Shown here one piece after another: positions 11,504 to 24,865 of a stretch of 64,000 nt of DNA. Location: contig JANBPT010000035.1 in assembly GCA_027575765.1 (NCBI GenBank), forward strand, positions 1 through 64,000, given 5' to 3'. Within the stretch, counting starts at the first letter, position 1. Each line of letters opens with the position of its first letter. The position numbers and the translations under genes are program-made. Source of the stretch: Tieghemiomyces parasiticus (taxonomy: Eukaryota > Kickxellomycota > Dimargaritomycetes > Dimargaritales > Dimargaritaceae). The notes under the pieces were generated by a model that worked only from the letters and a program-made list of their open reading frames with translations, had not been told where the DNA came from and did not search any database.

Positions 11504-13348
11504 ATGGGTAGACAAATCCCCCGGCCCCAGTCGGAGCGCATCCCGCGCAGTCTGAATATTGTCCACTACCAACCATCTCAGCCCACCCCCCCGCACTTAG
11601 CCCTGATCAGCCCCCGCCGTAAGCTGTTGTACCTCCTCGACGGCTCATGTGATCAGAAGGGACACCCGCCACCTAGCCCACCGCCTCCCTTCTCCCACCC
11701 GCCCTCGTATAGCGATGGCAAGGGCGCACATCGTCCCTCCATATCCGCCCCCAATGGCCTAGATCTTGAGGATGACAAATCGTCAGGCCACGCCGACCAC
11801 CCACACGATATGGAGACGGATCCGGTCGGCCCCAACTTCACCACGATCAACCTCGCCCTCCTCTTCTTCGGGGTGGCCCTTGCCATGTTCCTCTCGTTCC
11901 TCGACACGACTATTGTATCCACCGCTCTGCCCGCCATCGGCGCCCACTTCCACGCTGTAGGCCAGATCAGTTGGGTTGCTACCGCCTACCTGCTCACCTC
12001 GACCGTATTCCAACCCGTCCTCGGCCGATGCGCCGACATCTTTGGCCGTAAACCCGTGATCCTCACCTGTATCACCGTGTTCCTAGTTGGTTGCGGTCTC
12101 TGCGGGATCGCCCACAGTATGGTCCAGCTGGTCATCTTCCGCGGAATGGCTGGGATGGGGGCTGCTGGGCTCATGATTCTCCCAGGTATCATCGTTGCCG
12201 ATATCATCCCGCTCCACCGCCGTGCCATCTTCCTCAGTGCCCAGGGCGTCATCTTTGCCTTCTCCAGTGTGTTGGGTCCACTACTCGGAGGTGTATTCAC
12301 CGATCACGCCTCCTGGCGGTGGGTATTCTTCATCAACCTGCCGGTCGGCGGGATCGCTACCCTATGCCTGGTCTTCTTTTTACGTATCCCAGCGCCGACG
12401 GGTAACTTCCGCACCAAACTGGGCCGGCTGGACGGATGGGGTATCCTGACCCTTACCGCCGCCTCGACCGGGTTTCTCTTGCCAGTCATGTGGGGTGGCA
12501 ACCAATTCGCTTGGGACTCGGCCGCCATCGTCGGACCTCTCGTTGGCGGTCTGCTCTGCCTGGTGGTCTTCGTCATGGTCGAAACCTTCGTGGCCCCGGA
12601 ACCCTTGATCCCCATGCACCTCTTCGCCCAGCGCAACGTGGCCCTCGGGCTCGCTGCCATCCTCCTTCTGGGTATGGTCCTGCTGGGTCACCTCTATTAT
12701 ATGCCGATCTACTTCACAGTCGTCCGAGGTGAATCGGCCACAACCGCCGGCACCAAACTGTTGCCGTTTCTACTGGGCCTGGTGGTCTCCTCACTGTTAA
12801 GCGGCGCCTTTATCAACAAGACGGGGCGCTACATTCCGCCCATCTGGCTGGGTAGCGCCTTGGCCACACTGGGGCTCGGTCTCACCTCCCTCCTCGACCG
12901 CCACTCTGGCGTTGGCCAGCAGGTCGGCTACCTTATCGTTTTCGGCCTCGGCGCCGGGCTCTGTATCCAGCCTCTCCTTCTCGTTGTGCAGTCTGCAGTT
13001 ACCGACGCCGATGTGGCCGTTGCCTCCGCCTGTTACGGTTTCGCCCAGAACATCGGGTCGACCCTGGGCTTGGCAATCATGTCATCCGTGCTTAACAACG
13101 TCCGCGACCACGCCCTGCGGCTGGCGTCCCACACCTACCATGTCACATTAACCGCCGACGCCACCAACCTCACCCACTTGTCCCACGAAGCCACCAACGC
13201 GTACCGGGACGCCTATGTCCAGGGCTTACGTATGATGTACTTGGTTGCCATGCCCCTCATGGTGCTTTGTTTCCTCACATCCTTAGCCCTGTGCCACATA
13301 CCCTTGCGCACGACAATGGGCGGCGTAGCCCCCACTCACTCCTTCTAA
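11504..13348 (+). CDS. MFS multidrug transporter, DHA2 (14-TM) family
   Basis: Single exon, 614 residues. A proton antiporter of the DHA2 drug-resistance group, expected in plasma or vacuolar membrane. The start at 11504 has a strong context (GCCACCATGG). About 115 cytoplasmic residues, rich in Pro and His, precede TM1. TM1 holds LDTTIVSTALPAI, the DHA signature. The loop after TM2 holds GRCADIFGRKP (motif A). TM5 holds a GPLLGGVF motif C typical of antiporters, followed by WRWVFFINLPVG. Fourteen hydrophobic segments can be laid out. The substrate is not predictable. It has a (TG)9 run in its leader and ends in a convergent arrangement with CLU1. Confidence 0.9.
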   Translation: MGRQIPRPQSERIPRSLNIVHYQPSQPTPPHLALISPRRKLLYLLDGSCDQKGHPPPSPPPPFSHPPSYSDGKGAHRPSISAPNGLDLEDDKSSGHADHPHDMETDPVGPNFTTINLALLFFGVALAMFLSFLDTTIVSTALPAIGAHFHAVGQISWVATAYLLTSTVFQPVLGRCADIFGRKPVILTCITVFLVGCGLCGIAHSMVQLVIFRGMAGMGAAGLMILPGIIVADIIPLHRRAIFLSAQGVIFAFSSVLGPLLGGVFTDHASWRWVFFINLPVGGIATLCLVFFLRIPAPTGNFRTKLGRLDGWGILTLTAASTGFLLPVMWGGNQFAWDSAAIVGPLVGGLLCLVVFVMVETFVAPEPLIPMHLFAQRNVALGLAAILLLGMVLLGHLYYMPIYFTVVRGESATTAGTKLLPFLLGLVVSSLLSGAFINKTGRYIPPIWLGSALATLGLGLTSLLDRHSGVGQQVGYLIVFGLGAGLCIQPLLLVVQSAVTDADVAVASACYGFAQNIGSTLGLAIMSSVLNNVRDHALRLASHTYHVTLTADATNLTHLSHEATNAYRDAYVQGLRMMYLVAMPLMVLCFLTSLALCHIPLRTTMGGVAPTHSF

Positions 13349-13835
13349 TGGGGGCTTCCATCCACCAGTTGTCATTTAGCAATATTGAATTTTTCAACTA
13401 TCCCCCGATTTAGACGGTCGTGATGCCCTGAACCCATTTCCCAGTCATGTACCACGCCTGCCTTTCAACGCACAACGCAGCCACTTTGGATTCACACTAG
13501 CGTATTGTAAAGCGACCTCCAGTTTCTCTAATAAAAAACCCCGCGTTTATCGTCATGATACTGGGCTGTGAGTTTCAGGGGGTTTGGGTGGTTACCAAAA
13601 GCTTTGGAAATCGAGAAGTGGCGGAACTGGCCATGAAGATGTGCCGATGCACGTTTTGGGTCGTGAGATCAAAGGGTATTGTAATTCAACATAGGCATGT
13701 GAAGGAGACAGAACAAAAACAAACAAATAGTGCGCATTGGGTGGCTAGACCGGGGTAAACAAAGCCCAATGTAAATAGGGGAAAGGCCAAAAAAGCGACC
13801 CGCCACTTAATCAAGGGAGCATCGTTCAAACTCTC
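13349..13835. other. Convergent intergenic region
   Basis: Holds the 3' end of the DHA2 transporter, with an AATAAA signal at 13530-13535, and the 3' end of CLU1 on the other strand. Nothing else is seen. Confidence 0.6.
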
Positions 13836-16800
13836 TTACTGCTTGTTGCCCTTGGTAGCGGGCTTCGGCTGACCCTTACCGGTCTTGCTGGATGAAGAGG
13901 AGCCGACGGGAGCGTTAGCGGCCCCGGCGTTGATGTAGTCGATTAACTGTTCGAGCGGCAGATGGCCCTTGGATCCGGTGGTGGTGGCAGCGGCGTCACC
14001 GTTCTTGATGCCGCCGATCCCGGCGTTACCCATATAGGCCAGCAGGGGTGCGAGCATCTCCTGAACATTGGCCTGGCTGCTCCCTTGCTGTTGCTGCTGC
14101 TGGTTGCGGCGGACATTACCCTTACCGCCTTTACTACCCTTGTTCGATCCGCCTAGCACCTGCGACGTCTGCTTAGAGGACTGCAGCTTCTGGGCCTGGG
14201 CAACCTTGGCGGTAATGACGGCGCCGGCGACCAGGTCCTGTACCAGCTCGTTGCTCTCTTTGGTCATCCGGTGCTCGTCACCAAGCTGCTTCTGAAACAC
14301 CTCGTAAGCCGGCCGGGCGAGGGCCAAGGCGGTCTTAAAGTCACCCGTGTAAGTGTGGGCACGGGCCAGCTGGTGGCGGCTCACGGCGGTATGCAGGTGG
14401 TCGGCACCAAAGACGCGCTCATGGGTACGCAGGGCACGCTCAAGGAACTGATGGGACCCGGCCAGGTCTTGGAGGCTTTGGAGCATGGTGGCGACATTGG
14501 TGTCGACGGTCGATAGGTCTGGGTGACCCAGGCCGACCAGGAGCTGCCAGCGATCCATAGCGTGCTTGAGACAGCCCAGGGCGGCATGGGTGTTACCCAG
14601 GGCGTGCTCAAACAGGCCCAGGTTGAGGTAATTGTGCACTGTATCCGGGTCGTCCAGCCCCGCCGCGCGCTCGGAAATAATAACGGCCTTGCGCTGGAAG
14701 TCCCGCGCATTCTCCTTGTCCCCCAGGTGGTGGTGGATCATAGCCAGGGCCGCGTAGCACCGGCCTGTCTCCGGGTGGATGAACCCGTAGATTTGTTCGT
14801 GGAGAGTCAGGGACTCCATGAGTAGGTCCATGCCCATCTGGCGCTGACCTTGCGACAGGCTGATGCGGCCGGCCTCGAAGGTCTGCTCAGCGAAGAGGCT
14901 GCGCGCGTTGGCGTCCTTCACTTGCGGCACCAAGGCGAGGATATCCTCCGGGAGGAATGTGGTGACACGCGGGGTCTTCACGAGTTGCCGGGAGTGTTTG
15001 GACGGGCGGTTACCGGCCGGACGGGTGTCCGCGGCAGTCGACTCAGCGGTGTCGACCTCGAGCGGTTGGGCGGTAAAGTTGTAGGACCGGATGACCAGCT
15101 GGACGCCGACGGCCAGGCACAGGTCGCGCAGCTGGGCTAGGGCAGCGCTGCTGTCAAAGGTCAAGGCCTCGATGGGGAGGCAGTAGCGGTACCGCTGTGC
15201 TACCTGGCCCTGGATCTCCGCGCGGAGGGTGTCCGGGGTGAGCGCGGCGTAGGCGGCCTTCGAGTCCGGGACCGTCGGCTCTGCGTTGAACCCGGTTCCC
15301 AGCAGGCAGTTGAGCACGTGGGCCACAGCGACGGGGGCCTCCTGGAGGGTGAGGCCCGGTAGGTAACGGCGAAGAATGTGCTTAATGGCACGGGTGACCA
15401 TGGCCTGGCGCACGACGCGCTGGACGTGGACCACAGCAGCAGGGTTCTCGGACCGATCCAGGGCGGTGGCGATGGTGCCCAGGTACCGCTGGTTGATCCC
15501 GCGACGGTGGAGCAGCTTGGTGAGGGCACTAGTGTCCAACACTGAAACTTCGTAGCTGGCCAGTTCGCTCACCAACTTGGGGATCACCGTGCCACGCAGG
15601 AACTGCGAAACGGCGCGGACCGCAGCCTCCTGCTCGCGCACCTTAGCGGCACCAGCCTCATCCTCGGGACCCTTTACCATGCAGAACACATCCGGGTTAA
15701 AGGTCAGCTTAAAGGCGGCGACAGCGTCTTCCTCGGCCTCGCCATCCTGCTCCTTCACCTCCCCTTCCTTTTTCTCGCCGTCCTCCTTGGGTCCAGCCTC
15801 AGTCTCACTCTCCTCTTTGTCACTCTTGGCTTTGGCCGCCTTGGTCTTGGCCTGCTCGCGCGCATGTTCACGGGCCTTGTGCTCCCAGTACGCGTCGATT
15901 AGTTCAGGGCGGAGCAGGACCAACCGGTGCGGATAGTCCCGCGGGAGTTCTCCCTCGCCCGCTTTGGCCGGCTTAATGCTCCCCTGGCCCTCCTGGTCCG
16001 CCGCACAGGCGGTCTCGAGGAACTCAATGTCAACGGGGTTGAGGCGGAACAGATCCAGCAGGTACTTGCGACCGTCAGCGCCCGTGATCCCCTTCGACTC
16101 GATGGAACCGTAGAGGGTGAATGGTTTACCGTCCTTGTCGACCACAGTCTGTTCCTCGAGGTGCAGGGTGTCGGCCAGCTTGGCAGCGAGGGCGTGGAAC
16201 TCTGGGTCGGTACTAACGGTGGCGCCGTTGTCCACAGACCCGTAGGCCGGGGCAGCATCCTCTTGGCGGCGGAAGATACCTGGGACAATGCTCTGAGCCA
16301 CGATACGGGTTCCCAGGTGGTCGACAATGACGGTGCCCAAAGTAAACAGGTCCTCGGTATCGACGCTGTTAAGGGTCTTCACGCCCTCCAAGTCCTTACC
16401 GGCCGCCACGTGCGCAGCTGGGTCCCCGCCTACGCTGGTGAACATGTTGCGCCCGTCCAGAGCCTTGCTGAAGAAGATATTGTTGTGGATGTACATGTGG
16501 AGGTCCTGCGGCTCCAGGGGGTTCAGCGGGGTCACGTCGCCGCCCAGGACGGCCAGGGCGCCCTTGACCGCAGCCTCGGTGAACTCGGCCTGGACCTTGC
16601 TAACCAGCCGGTCGCGCAAGATCCGGTCTTGCAGTGAGTCACGGGGCAGTTCGCGATGAGACTGGATCTCGTCGTTCCAGTCGCGCAACCCGTCGGTCCC
16701 CTCCAGGCCGAAGTTGAGGTAGGCCTCGCTGGCCCGCGTGGTGTCGAAGGTGTGCGGCTGAGCGGTGTGCTCACCAGTGGGGGCCCCGCGGACACACCAC

Positions 16801-18542
16801 GGGTAGGCGATGTGCGGGAGGGTGGCCGGCAGCAGCTCATGCGGGGGTTTGGAGGTGATGAAATCCTGCAGTTTGCGGAAATGACCCCTGAACAGTGGCG
16901 ACAAGGACTCCAGTAGTACGATGAGGGAATGGTTTCGGTAGTGCGGGAGGCTGGTCTGCGGGTCTGGGCGGAAGGTGTCGGTGTCAGATTGGCTAACAAA
17001 GAAACCATCCACGGCCCCGGTGATCTGGTAGGTCTTCTTCTCGAGAGTGACTACAGTGAGGTAGACCAGGTCACCCTGCAGACGACGGTACTGCGGGACC
17101 GGATTCCAGCCCGACACGGCGAGGTGGTGCAGGCACTGCGGAACGCGGCGGTCGGTGTGGTAGCTATCCGGGAAATAGCTGTCCAAAACCATGGGTTGGT
17201 TCGGGTCCACGCCTTGGAACGGGTGCGGGCCCTTTGGGACGGCCGGCTGCGGCGGTGATGTCGCGTCAGCGTTGCCCTCACCCTCAGCCGTGCCGCCGTT
17301 CTCCGCGACGGGCGGGCTGGTCGCCAGGGTTGACGGACCGCGCTTGCCCTTGTTCTTTTTACGCTTGGATGGGCCGGCCGGGCCCTGGGTGGCAGCCTTA
17401 CTGGACTTGGCGCCTTGGCCGTTGGTGGCAACCGCTGGGGTGCCATTCAGTGTGGCCTCCAGCGACGAGTAAATTGTGGCCCCGGCGTCGATACCCAACG
17501 AGTACACGGACGGACGGTAGGGACCAACCAAGAGGTCGCGCAGGCGACATACGTGGGACCGGACCTCGCGCTCAGTGTAGGGATCTGTGAAACAATCGTG
17601 CAGGGCAGTGGTGGTTAGGTAAGCAGATAACGATCAGGGACGGTGTGGAGAAGGGAGGGAGGGGGAACAGCACTAAACAAGCGCCAGAGGCTACACCCAG
17701 GCTATGCGCTGATAGTTCCGGCATATTGTAGGAGAGCGGTATATTTTTGTTCGATCCCCTCCCACCTTCCTTCATTGGAAAGGCGTAGGTCTTTACCTTT
17801 GACAATCGACATCTCGCTGCCGGTCTCGAGGCCCTCCACATCCCGAAGTTCAGTATACTCGTTGAGGTGCTGGCCGTTGAATTCCAGGTGAAAGCATGAG
17901 TGCATGCAGCCGTCTGGGGACTCGATGACGTTCTGCTTCACATCACCCACCGTATCGTTGGCGGTGGCCAGAAAGGCTACCGCGCGGCCTTGGGGCAGCT
18001 TGATCTGCAGTTCAAACACGGGCTCGACTAGCGGCAATGGACACAAGGATGGGAGGAACCGAAGTGGTGTGTAGCCAGTTAGTGTGCTGTGCGGCAATAG
18101 AGAAAGAGGCAGGGGAGCAGTACAAAGCATCCGGAAAGCGCGACCCCTCCATACCCCAAAGCTTGCCGTCTCCGCTTATTTCATATCGAGAAATGAGCTG
18201 TATGTCGCTAGCCTGGATAAAGTGACCGGACTTGGCCATATCATACTCCATAAGGCCTGCCAAGAAGCTTTCGTATGCTGGACTTCCTTCGCCGAGTGGG
18301 AAAGGGGCCTAGGTGTAATCATGCACCGTCCTGGTAGCGATCAAGCGATCCATCCGCTACGTGGCAACCATAGCGATCGGGACAGTCTATTCATAGGCGA
18401 TCACGGGGCTCCCAACAAAAGTGAGAGTAAGGGTTTGCTTACCCTGTTCGGCCTCCTCAGCGGAGGGCTCAACGCCTTCCTGAGGCGGGAGGGTCTCCTC
18501 TACGGGCTTCTCGGGCTGAGTGCTCGGCTGACTAGGATCCAT
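13836..18542 (-). CDS. CLU1: Clustered mitochondria protein (CLU1/CLUH)
   Basis: CLU1/CLUH proteins bind mRNAs for mitochondrial proteins, keep mitochondria distributed, and in yeast copurify with eIF3. I reconstruct three exons: 18443-18542, 17797-18027 and 13836-17584, joined in phase to give 1359 residues. Exon 1 encodes a Glu/Pro-rich start. Exon 2 encodes the ubiquitin-like CLU N-terminal domain (FELQIKLPQG...). The exon 2-3 junction restores the family-typical VKDPYTEREVRSHVCRLRDLL region. Exon 3 holds the CLU domain, an acidic Lys/Glu-rich insert, and near residues 1030-1250 a TPR block with repeated HP(E/D)T helices. The tail is Gln/Asn/Gly-rich. Donors are GTAAGC and GTAAAG, acceptors TAG and CAG. 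Length fits the family (about 1250-1350). Confidence 0.95.
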
Positions 18543-19968
18543 GGCGAGCGATCGGGTGAAGAGCGTGTGAGCAGTCTAAGGTAACGTTGGGGAATGGCAA
18601 TGAACGGTCAAGCCGAGACCGCTTTTGAAATGTGGAAATGTAGAGTGTCAGGGACAAGTGTGAGGGGTGCGATCGGGGGACGGGGAAGATCTATACAGAG
18701 GTTGCGTGCAGAGCTAGCGACTGTAGGGAAGAGGTGGTGGGGTATTTGGAACTGGGCCTATGGGATAGCGGCGGCGGCTTCTGTAACGAGAATGATGGGT
18801 TTGCTTATCTATGGCAGCTGCGGAAGGGTTGCAAAAAAAGTCCTGTAGAGCTAGGATCCAAGGGCGGGAGGCGTACGTAGACTGTTCGGCTGAAACCAAA
18901 TCCAAAAAAATAAGAAGCGGACGGGCATTGGTCAGGACGCTAAAACGTAACGATGGATCAGCGATAATTGTCAAGCAGCGTAGGCCAGGCTGCGAGGCAG
19001 TCCTGCCAGACCAATCCGGCCTACTTGGTGCGAATACCCCCCCCCCGGTAAGTGGATCACTTGGCGCCCGCAAAGCGATCAAAATCTGGACGGGTAAATT
19101 CAACCCCACCCCCTTGGCCGACGTGTGGAGACAGCGATGGATCGCACAAGTTGGCACCAGCCAGAGGATCACGGAGGAAGTACTGGTGAGAAACACGGGT
19201 GAAGTTGGTAATGCTGTACCGAAAGTGACCCTGTCTACCATGCGTTTTTGGCCAGCTTGGTTAGCCGCTAAGGCAGTCGGCCACTGGGTTTCCCTGACCA
19301 AACATTTTATACAACATCTGGTCAGTACCAGCGATGGGTGTAATGACCCGACCACGCCGCGGAAGCGGTTTCAGCAAGGCTAAGTAGACATTTCAGGCAG
19401 ACACACGCGTACTTCCGCCCTCAGCCCCGCAGCCTACCTCGCGGCCCAGGTAATATCCCTCATCCTGTCCAACCTGGCAGGCATCATTTCAACCCTTCTG
19501 GTAGACGGCCATTACCGGAAAAAAATACGCATCTGATTCGCCGTTGTCGAGTGCCGCAAATCAAGCTAGTCTACGCTGACATGTGCTATTTATTTGATCC
19601 AGGTTAACTTGTCGGTGAACGGGGAGCAAGGTTTGCTCGTATACGGAGACTATCCTAACTTGACCGCCTGGGGAGGTGGAGCGTAAGATTGGTTTACGCC
19701 GAAATGCCACCATCCTCAACTGTTCTACTGAACTGGTAAGCACTTGAAGGGGGGGGGGGAATGACCCTCTGTGCTGGCCTTGGGCCGGTCACCAACTTTC
19801 GGGTAGTGGGCGAGGTACCGATCGGTAGTACCCCACGTTTAATCAGGTAATTGTAGGGATAATTAATAAATAACTAGCTAAACGGGACGTCTTCGGAGTA
19901 ATAGAGAAGAAATAATAATTGGCCATCGTTTTACATGGCACCGCCCGGGAACCCGTCCCTCTCTCACA
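18543..19968. other. Intergenic region upstream of CLU1
   Basis: Should hold the CLU1 promoter and the 3' end of the peptidase gene (AATTAATAAATAA stretch near 19860). Overlapping frames at 18714-19355 (minus) and 18811-19383 (plus) have no recognisable domain and look random. There are C/G homopolymer runs near 19038 and 19750. Confidence 0.5.
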
Positions 19969-22492
19969 TTACATGGCGATACTATGGCTGCCATTTTCAG
20001 CCACTTGGGCCGGGTTATAGATACTAAACCACCGGAGGGCTTCATCTACAAGCTTGACCATATTGGGGGCCTTGGTGATGGAGTGGCCGTCATCGGCGAA
20101 ATATACGAGGCGGGAAGGGACCCCACGGCGCTGGAGGGCGGTGAAGGCGGCGATACCCTCCACCTCGGCGATACGGAAGTCCTTGCTACCCTGGGTCACC
20201 AGCATAGGCGTCTTCCAATTTTGGACGTAGTTGGATGGCGACCAGCGCTCGTGGTTAGGGCGGGCCTTGGGGTCATAGGGCGGACCCTCGTACTGAAAAT
20301 GGGTCGCACGTTGGCGAGGGAAAGGGGTGATATTTAGTGACAGAGGTGGGTTAGAGCAGAAGGCGCAACGTGGGGAAATGTTAGGGGGGACGATTATAGG
20401 GGCCAGGCTAGGAGCACCCCTGCAGTTGGACTCCCCCGCCCCTCACTTGGCTTGTCAGGGGTAGACGCGGGGTACGGGTTAAGATTCCTTCCGGCCGTGG
20501 CTGGTTAGGGTGAGGGGCTTGCTGACCCTGTGACCACGCCGAACTTTCCTCGTCAACCCCTCCTCGGCGCTAACTGTGGTGGCTGATCCGTAAACTTACC
20601 TCGTACTCATTGAACCACTGTTCGTCTGTAAAGTAGTACGAAGCGGCGACGCTAAAGGGGCCGGCGTGAGACACCAGGGCCTTAAAACGGTCGGTCTGGC
20701 CGTTGATCCAGTTCATCATGAAGCCACCGTAGCTGCCCCCGATCCCACTAAGGCGGGTGGTATCGATCCAAGAGAATCGGTGACCCAGGAACGTGATGCC
20801 AGCCATGACGTCCAGGTAAGGGTATCCGCCCCACTGGCCGTGGATAGAATCGACCAAGGCCTGACCGTACCCGGTGGACCCGTGGATGTTGGGTAGCCAT
20901 ACGGCGTAGCCGGCCGCGGCGTATACAAACGGGTTCCAGGTGGTCCCCCAGGAGTTGATCCATGCGCCTTGAGGCCCGCCGTGGACCATGACCAGCAGCG
21001 GGTACTGCACGCCGTCGTTCTCCCGCCAACCGTGAGGCTTGACCAGCATGCCGTGGATGCGCGTGCCCTGGGCTCCCGTGAACCAGGCGTGGATGAGCTC
21101 TGGACAATCCACGTTGGCGAGAGCCTGCCCGCTGTAGTTGGTGATCTGGGTAGTCGTAGCCGGCGCCGCCTTGACGTCGCGGGTCGCATCCGTGGTGCCC
21201 GATAGGTGGAGGTCCAACCGGTAGAGCTCTGGAGGCTGGGCCCAAGTACTAAGAACGACCAGTACCTGGTTCGGGGCATAGGTAGCCCACGTACCGACCG
21301 ATACGTCGCCCGTCAGTGGGACGGGGGTGGCTGCGGCGGAAGGTACCGTCTGCCAGTCAAGGGCAAACAAGCGGCGGCGGCCTTGGTCCTCGGCGAAGGC
21401 TAGGAGGTACTGGTCGCCACGGGTGAAGGCCAGGCGGGTGGGGCTTCGGTCCCAGCGGGCGGCCACGGTGCGGCGCGAACCAGTAGCCCGGTCAAACACC
21501 ATGACGCGATTGCGGTCTGACTCGTACTGCGGGACCATCATCTGAAGATAGGCAATGTAGTTGCCGTCGGTTGTGAACGCCGGGGCGGAGGCCGCGCCAT
21601 GCACTCGTGGGTCACTCACTAGCAAGGCGTTGGTGGGCCCGTCGGTCTGGATGGTCCACACCTTCAAGTCGGTGGTCCAAGAGATGTCCCGGCTGGGCAG
21701 CTTGGCGGCGAAGGCGGCACTCGACCCGTCGGGGCTGAGTGTGAATGCGTCAAAGTCAAAGCGACCGTGGGCAGCGTAGTTACTGAACAGACTGACGGGC
21801 TCGCTGGCGAGGCGCCAGCCGCCCATGTCCGTCCCACTCGCCACCACCTCAGCCGCCAGTAGCGTGGGCCATTTGTCAGTCCACCACGTGTCCCAGTGAC
21901 GAATCATAAGCTGATCAAACACGCGTGCCGTGTCTTTCTTAGTGACGGCGAGTTGAGCGTCCCGTTCGGCCGTCTCGGCCAAAGTAGTATCTGGATACAA
22001 GTCCGCAAGGATGACCAGGCGCCGACCTTCGGGGCTATACTTAAGACTGCGGATGGCCGTCGGGAAGGACGTGACAGCCGTGGCATCAGTATACCCGACG
22101 TTGATCGACTGGGCCCACAGGATCGTGCCGTTCTTAGCGGCCTTACCCTTAGTCCTGAAGGTGTAGCCCACATTTACGTTATCGAACCAGAGAGGGTTGG
22201 CCGGCGAGCCCATGTCCGGGTCGGTTCTCACTAGCAGCGTGGATTCGTCGCTCCCGATATCCAGCACGTAGAGAGAAGTCGTGGTGCCGCTTCCATCGAT
22301 GCTGTTCTCGCTGACCGTATAGAGGGCGTGGCGACCATCAGGAGATACTAGGGGGTTGGCCACTTTAGGTAGGACGGCAGCCTGTCGGATGGTGAGAGGA
22401 TTCTGGGCGTGGACCCCGTCCGAGATCCACACGCCAAAGATAACGGCCACCAGGGTCAAGAACCCCACGGTGGCACGGCCATACAGCTGCAT
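19969..22492 (-). CDS. Secreted S9 peptidase, dipeptidyl-peptidase V-like
   Basis: Prolyl-oligopeptidase-family serine peptidase, expected to release N-terminal dipeptides outside the cell. Two exons, 20600-22492 and 19969-20292, are joined in phase 0 (donor GTAAGT, acceptor CAG) for 738 residues, close to fungal DPP V length. It begins with a hydrophobic signal peptide ending near VHAQ (about residue 30). The N-terminal two thirds form a beta-propeller with repeated SPDG/SPEG turns. The C-terminal alpha/beta-hydrolase domain shows HGGPQG, then GGSYGGFM with nucleophile Ser587. Asp669 (SKDFRI) and His701 (DDGHSI) in exon 2 complete the triad, which proves the two exons belong together. A TATA-like element lies about 170 bp upstream. 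Confidence 0.93.
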
Positions 22493-24865
22493 GGTGAAGG
22501 GGTTGGAAGCCGAGAGTTGGTTTTAGATAATAACAGGAGACAACTAAAAGGTATTGGTGGTGGTCCGTATCGGACTGAAGAGATTCGGTGTAAAGACCGC
22601 TGGAGAGGTCAAGGCGCTGTCGAGGAGTGGTTGCTCCGACAGGGAGACAGGGCCTTCGGTTTAAATATAATCCCCTGGATAGGGTGGTGTGACACTCCGC
22701 GCAGAGTTCGATACAGCCTCATTCAGCAGTGGAGGGCGGGACAGCGAAGCTCGGAGCCTCGCAAGCGGGGCGTCAGCCACTGGTACGGACATGTTGGCCA
22801 ACAAGGGGGATGCAGAGATAAAGGGGACCAATGCTGGCCCAACTCTACCCTTCACCCCTTATGCATTACCGTCCCTATAGAGAACGATAGGGATCCCGAA
22901 TCTACAGCGCGGCCAATGTGGCCGCAGAGACTCATGGTTGCCGCCCTCAATCTGTCACTCGTTAAACTACAAGCTGTCGGCTTTCCGCTACCCACACCTT
23001 TCGATCTGCTACTTACTCGTTGGCGCGAGCTTCGTCAGGAAACTGTAGGTCACACAGTATGTAGCAACGAAGCCATGTCCATTTCCCCGCGCGCTATTTC
23101 CCGCTTTCTACCTACCAAGGGGCGCCTCAAATGGGAAATATACCCTGGAATTTGCGGGGGAGGGGTAAGGCGAGAGTGACGTGCGGGCAAGGGGTTCTCC
23201 GTCTTGTAGGGGTCGAACAGAACGCGCAAAATCCATGCACCACTGCACCAGGGTACTCTGAGCACCACGTTGGGCAATTCCGCCCTTCCCGTACTTTGTA
23301 ATGTGTCTTTATCGTAACCTCAAGCTTCTCCAGTATTGCCGGGCGGATCGGTACGCTCGCCCCTTACCAAGTGGGCGGGGATCCGCTATAATTCAGAAAG
23401 TACATTGTGGTGGAACCATCGCTGGCACTTGTTCAGTAGGTGGACTTAATCCTGCCAATGGATGATGTTTAACTATCAGGATTGCCACCGGTTGTATAGT
23501 GAGTAAAAGCCTGATGTCTGTGTCTAGTCGGTGAGTATACTCGTGGCCGTGCTATCTGATAAGACAGGCGAGCATAGAGAATGCTACGAGCGTGACATTT
23601 CGGGTCTCCTACAAAAATGCAGAGCCGGATGCAGGAGGTAGTGTGTGAATCAGGCATCGCTCTACTCCTCGCACTGGAAAACGAACGGGAATCCCGTCCC
23701 CTTCGATTTTCAATTAATACCCCGAGCGCTCACGCCGCCCATACCCCCCGCGCCGACAAACCGCAGGACAGAACCGCATTTACTTCTACCCTCCCCGCTC
23801 CCGCTTTCTCTATACCTCACTTTCCACCATTGCGCCCGGGTATATCAAGACGTTACCCGAGCGTCTTCCCATACATTCCCTGACAACCGGTCTCTCGCTG
23901 TACTCTGTATTATTGTGTGAACTTTAGGAAGCTGTGAATGTGTCTAAAGATAAGTCGTGCACCCTATATCCAATATTCAATTAGCTATATGGTTATTCAT
24001 GCCTATCTGTACCATCATAATTAAAGATTATATATACCATTAGCCAGTTAATATTAACCGGCGAGGTGGAAACCCGCATTCCCAATAAAGTGGCGATGAC
24101 AATGGTCGATATTGCAGTGGACGCTGCTATTATGAGGCAGGGTGTTTACATACCAAAAAATTAAGGCGACCACACCTCTAACCGATTACTGATTTAACCG
24201 CCAGGAAGGTGCTGATAGTTATTATCATTTTACTTTAGTATTAGTATTGAGCTGACATTATAGCACTTATGCCGCCGGGACTGTCGAACCGCAGCGTCGA
24301 TTGGCCTCCAAGGGATAATATAGTAAAGCCGGCAGTGGTGAATGGACGAGATAAGTCACTGGAACCAGTCTAACCTTCTTCGGGTGCCACCATGGCACCG
24401 GTCAACGGAGTGCAGCAGGGCCTGAGGAAATTACTGGGGTACATCGGAGGGTTGATAATTGAAGCCAGCGGGAGTCGTGATGAGCTGCGGAATGGCAGGT
24501 TGGCCGTGCCCCGTCAGAATTCTTACCATCGGGTGTGATGGGCGAGATGTACAATCAGCACACCTTGCAATCGGGACGACTTTATTGATTCTGTCTACGT
24601 CAGTAAGCATGTCCGCCTGATATGGCCTGAGTACATAAGGCTGCCGAAATCCGCGAATACGACACATATCCTCGGCAATACGGCCTTTCATAACTCTACG
24701 ATCCCGCAACGGCACACGGTTACACCCGGCGACAGCGAGAGTTGGAACAAAATGTTTCGGCCACGGACGCACCTGCCGCAGTAGTATATTGTTTTCCGTC
24801 AGAACGTCGCCGGTATCTTACGAGATCCTTGTTGGCCCATCGGATTTCTAAGAGATAAATGGGCA
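22493..24865. other. Intergenic region, no gene seen
   Basis: Holds the peptidase promoter at its left end. Frames at 22409-23179 and 23617-23920 show no domain, and the second is just Pro-rich translation of a pyrimidine-rich tract. The part from 23930 to 24260 is AT-rich. No RNA gene or repeat boundary is recognised. Confidence 0.45.
22661..22672 (-). promoter_or_regulatory. TATA-like element of the secreted peptidase gene
   Basis: Read on the minus strand this is ATTATATTTAA, about 170 bp upstream of the start codon at 22492. Spacing resembles the TATA boxes of the two other secreted-protein genes in the window. Confidence 0.5.

Noticed and set aside
15927..16637. Long plus-strand frame antisense to CLU1
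   Set aside because: Shadow of GC-rich codons of the real gene on the other strand; no domain.
18714..19383. Two overlapping frames of about 200 codons on opposite strands
   Set aside because: Random composition, no domain, no promoter; both cannot be real.
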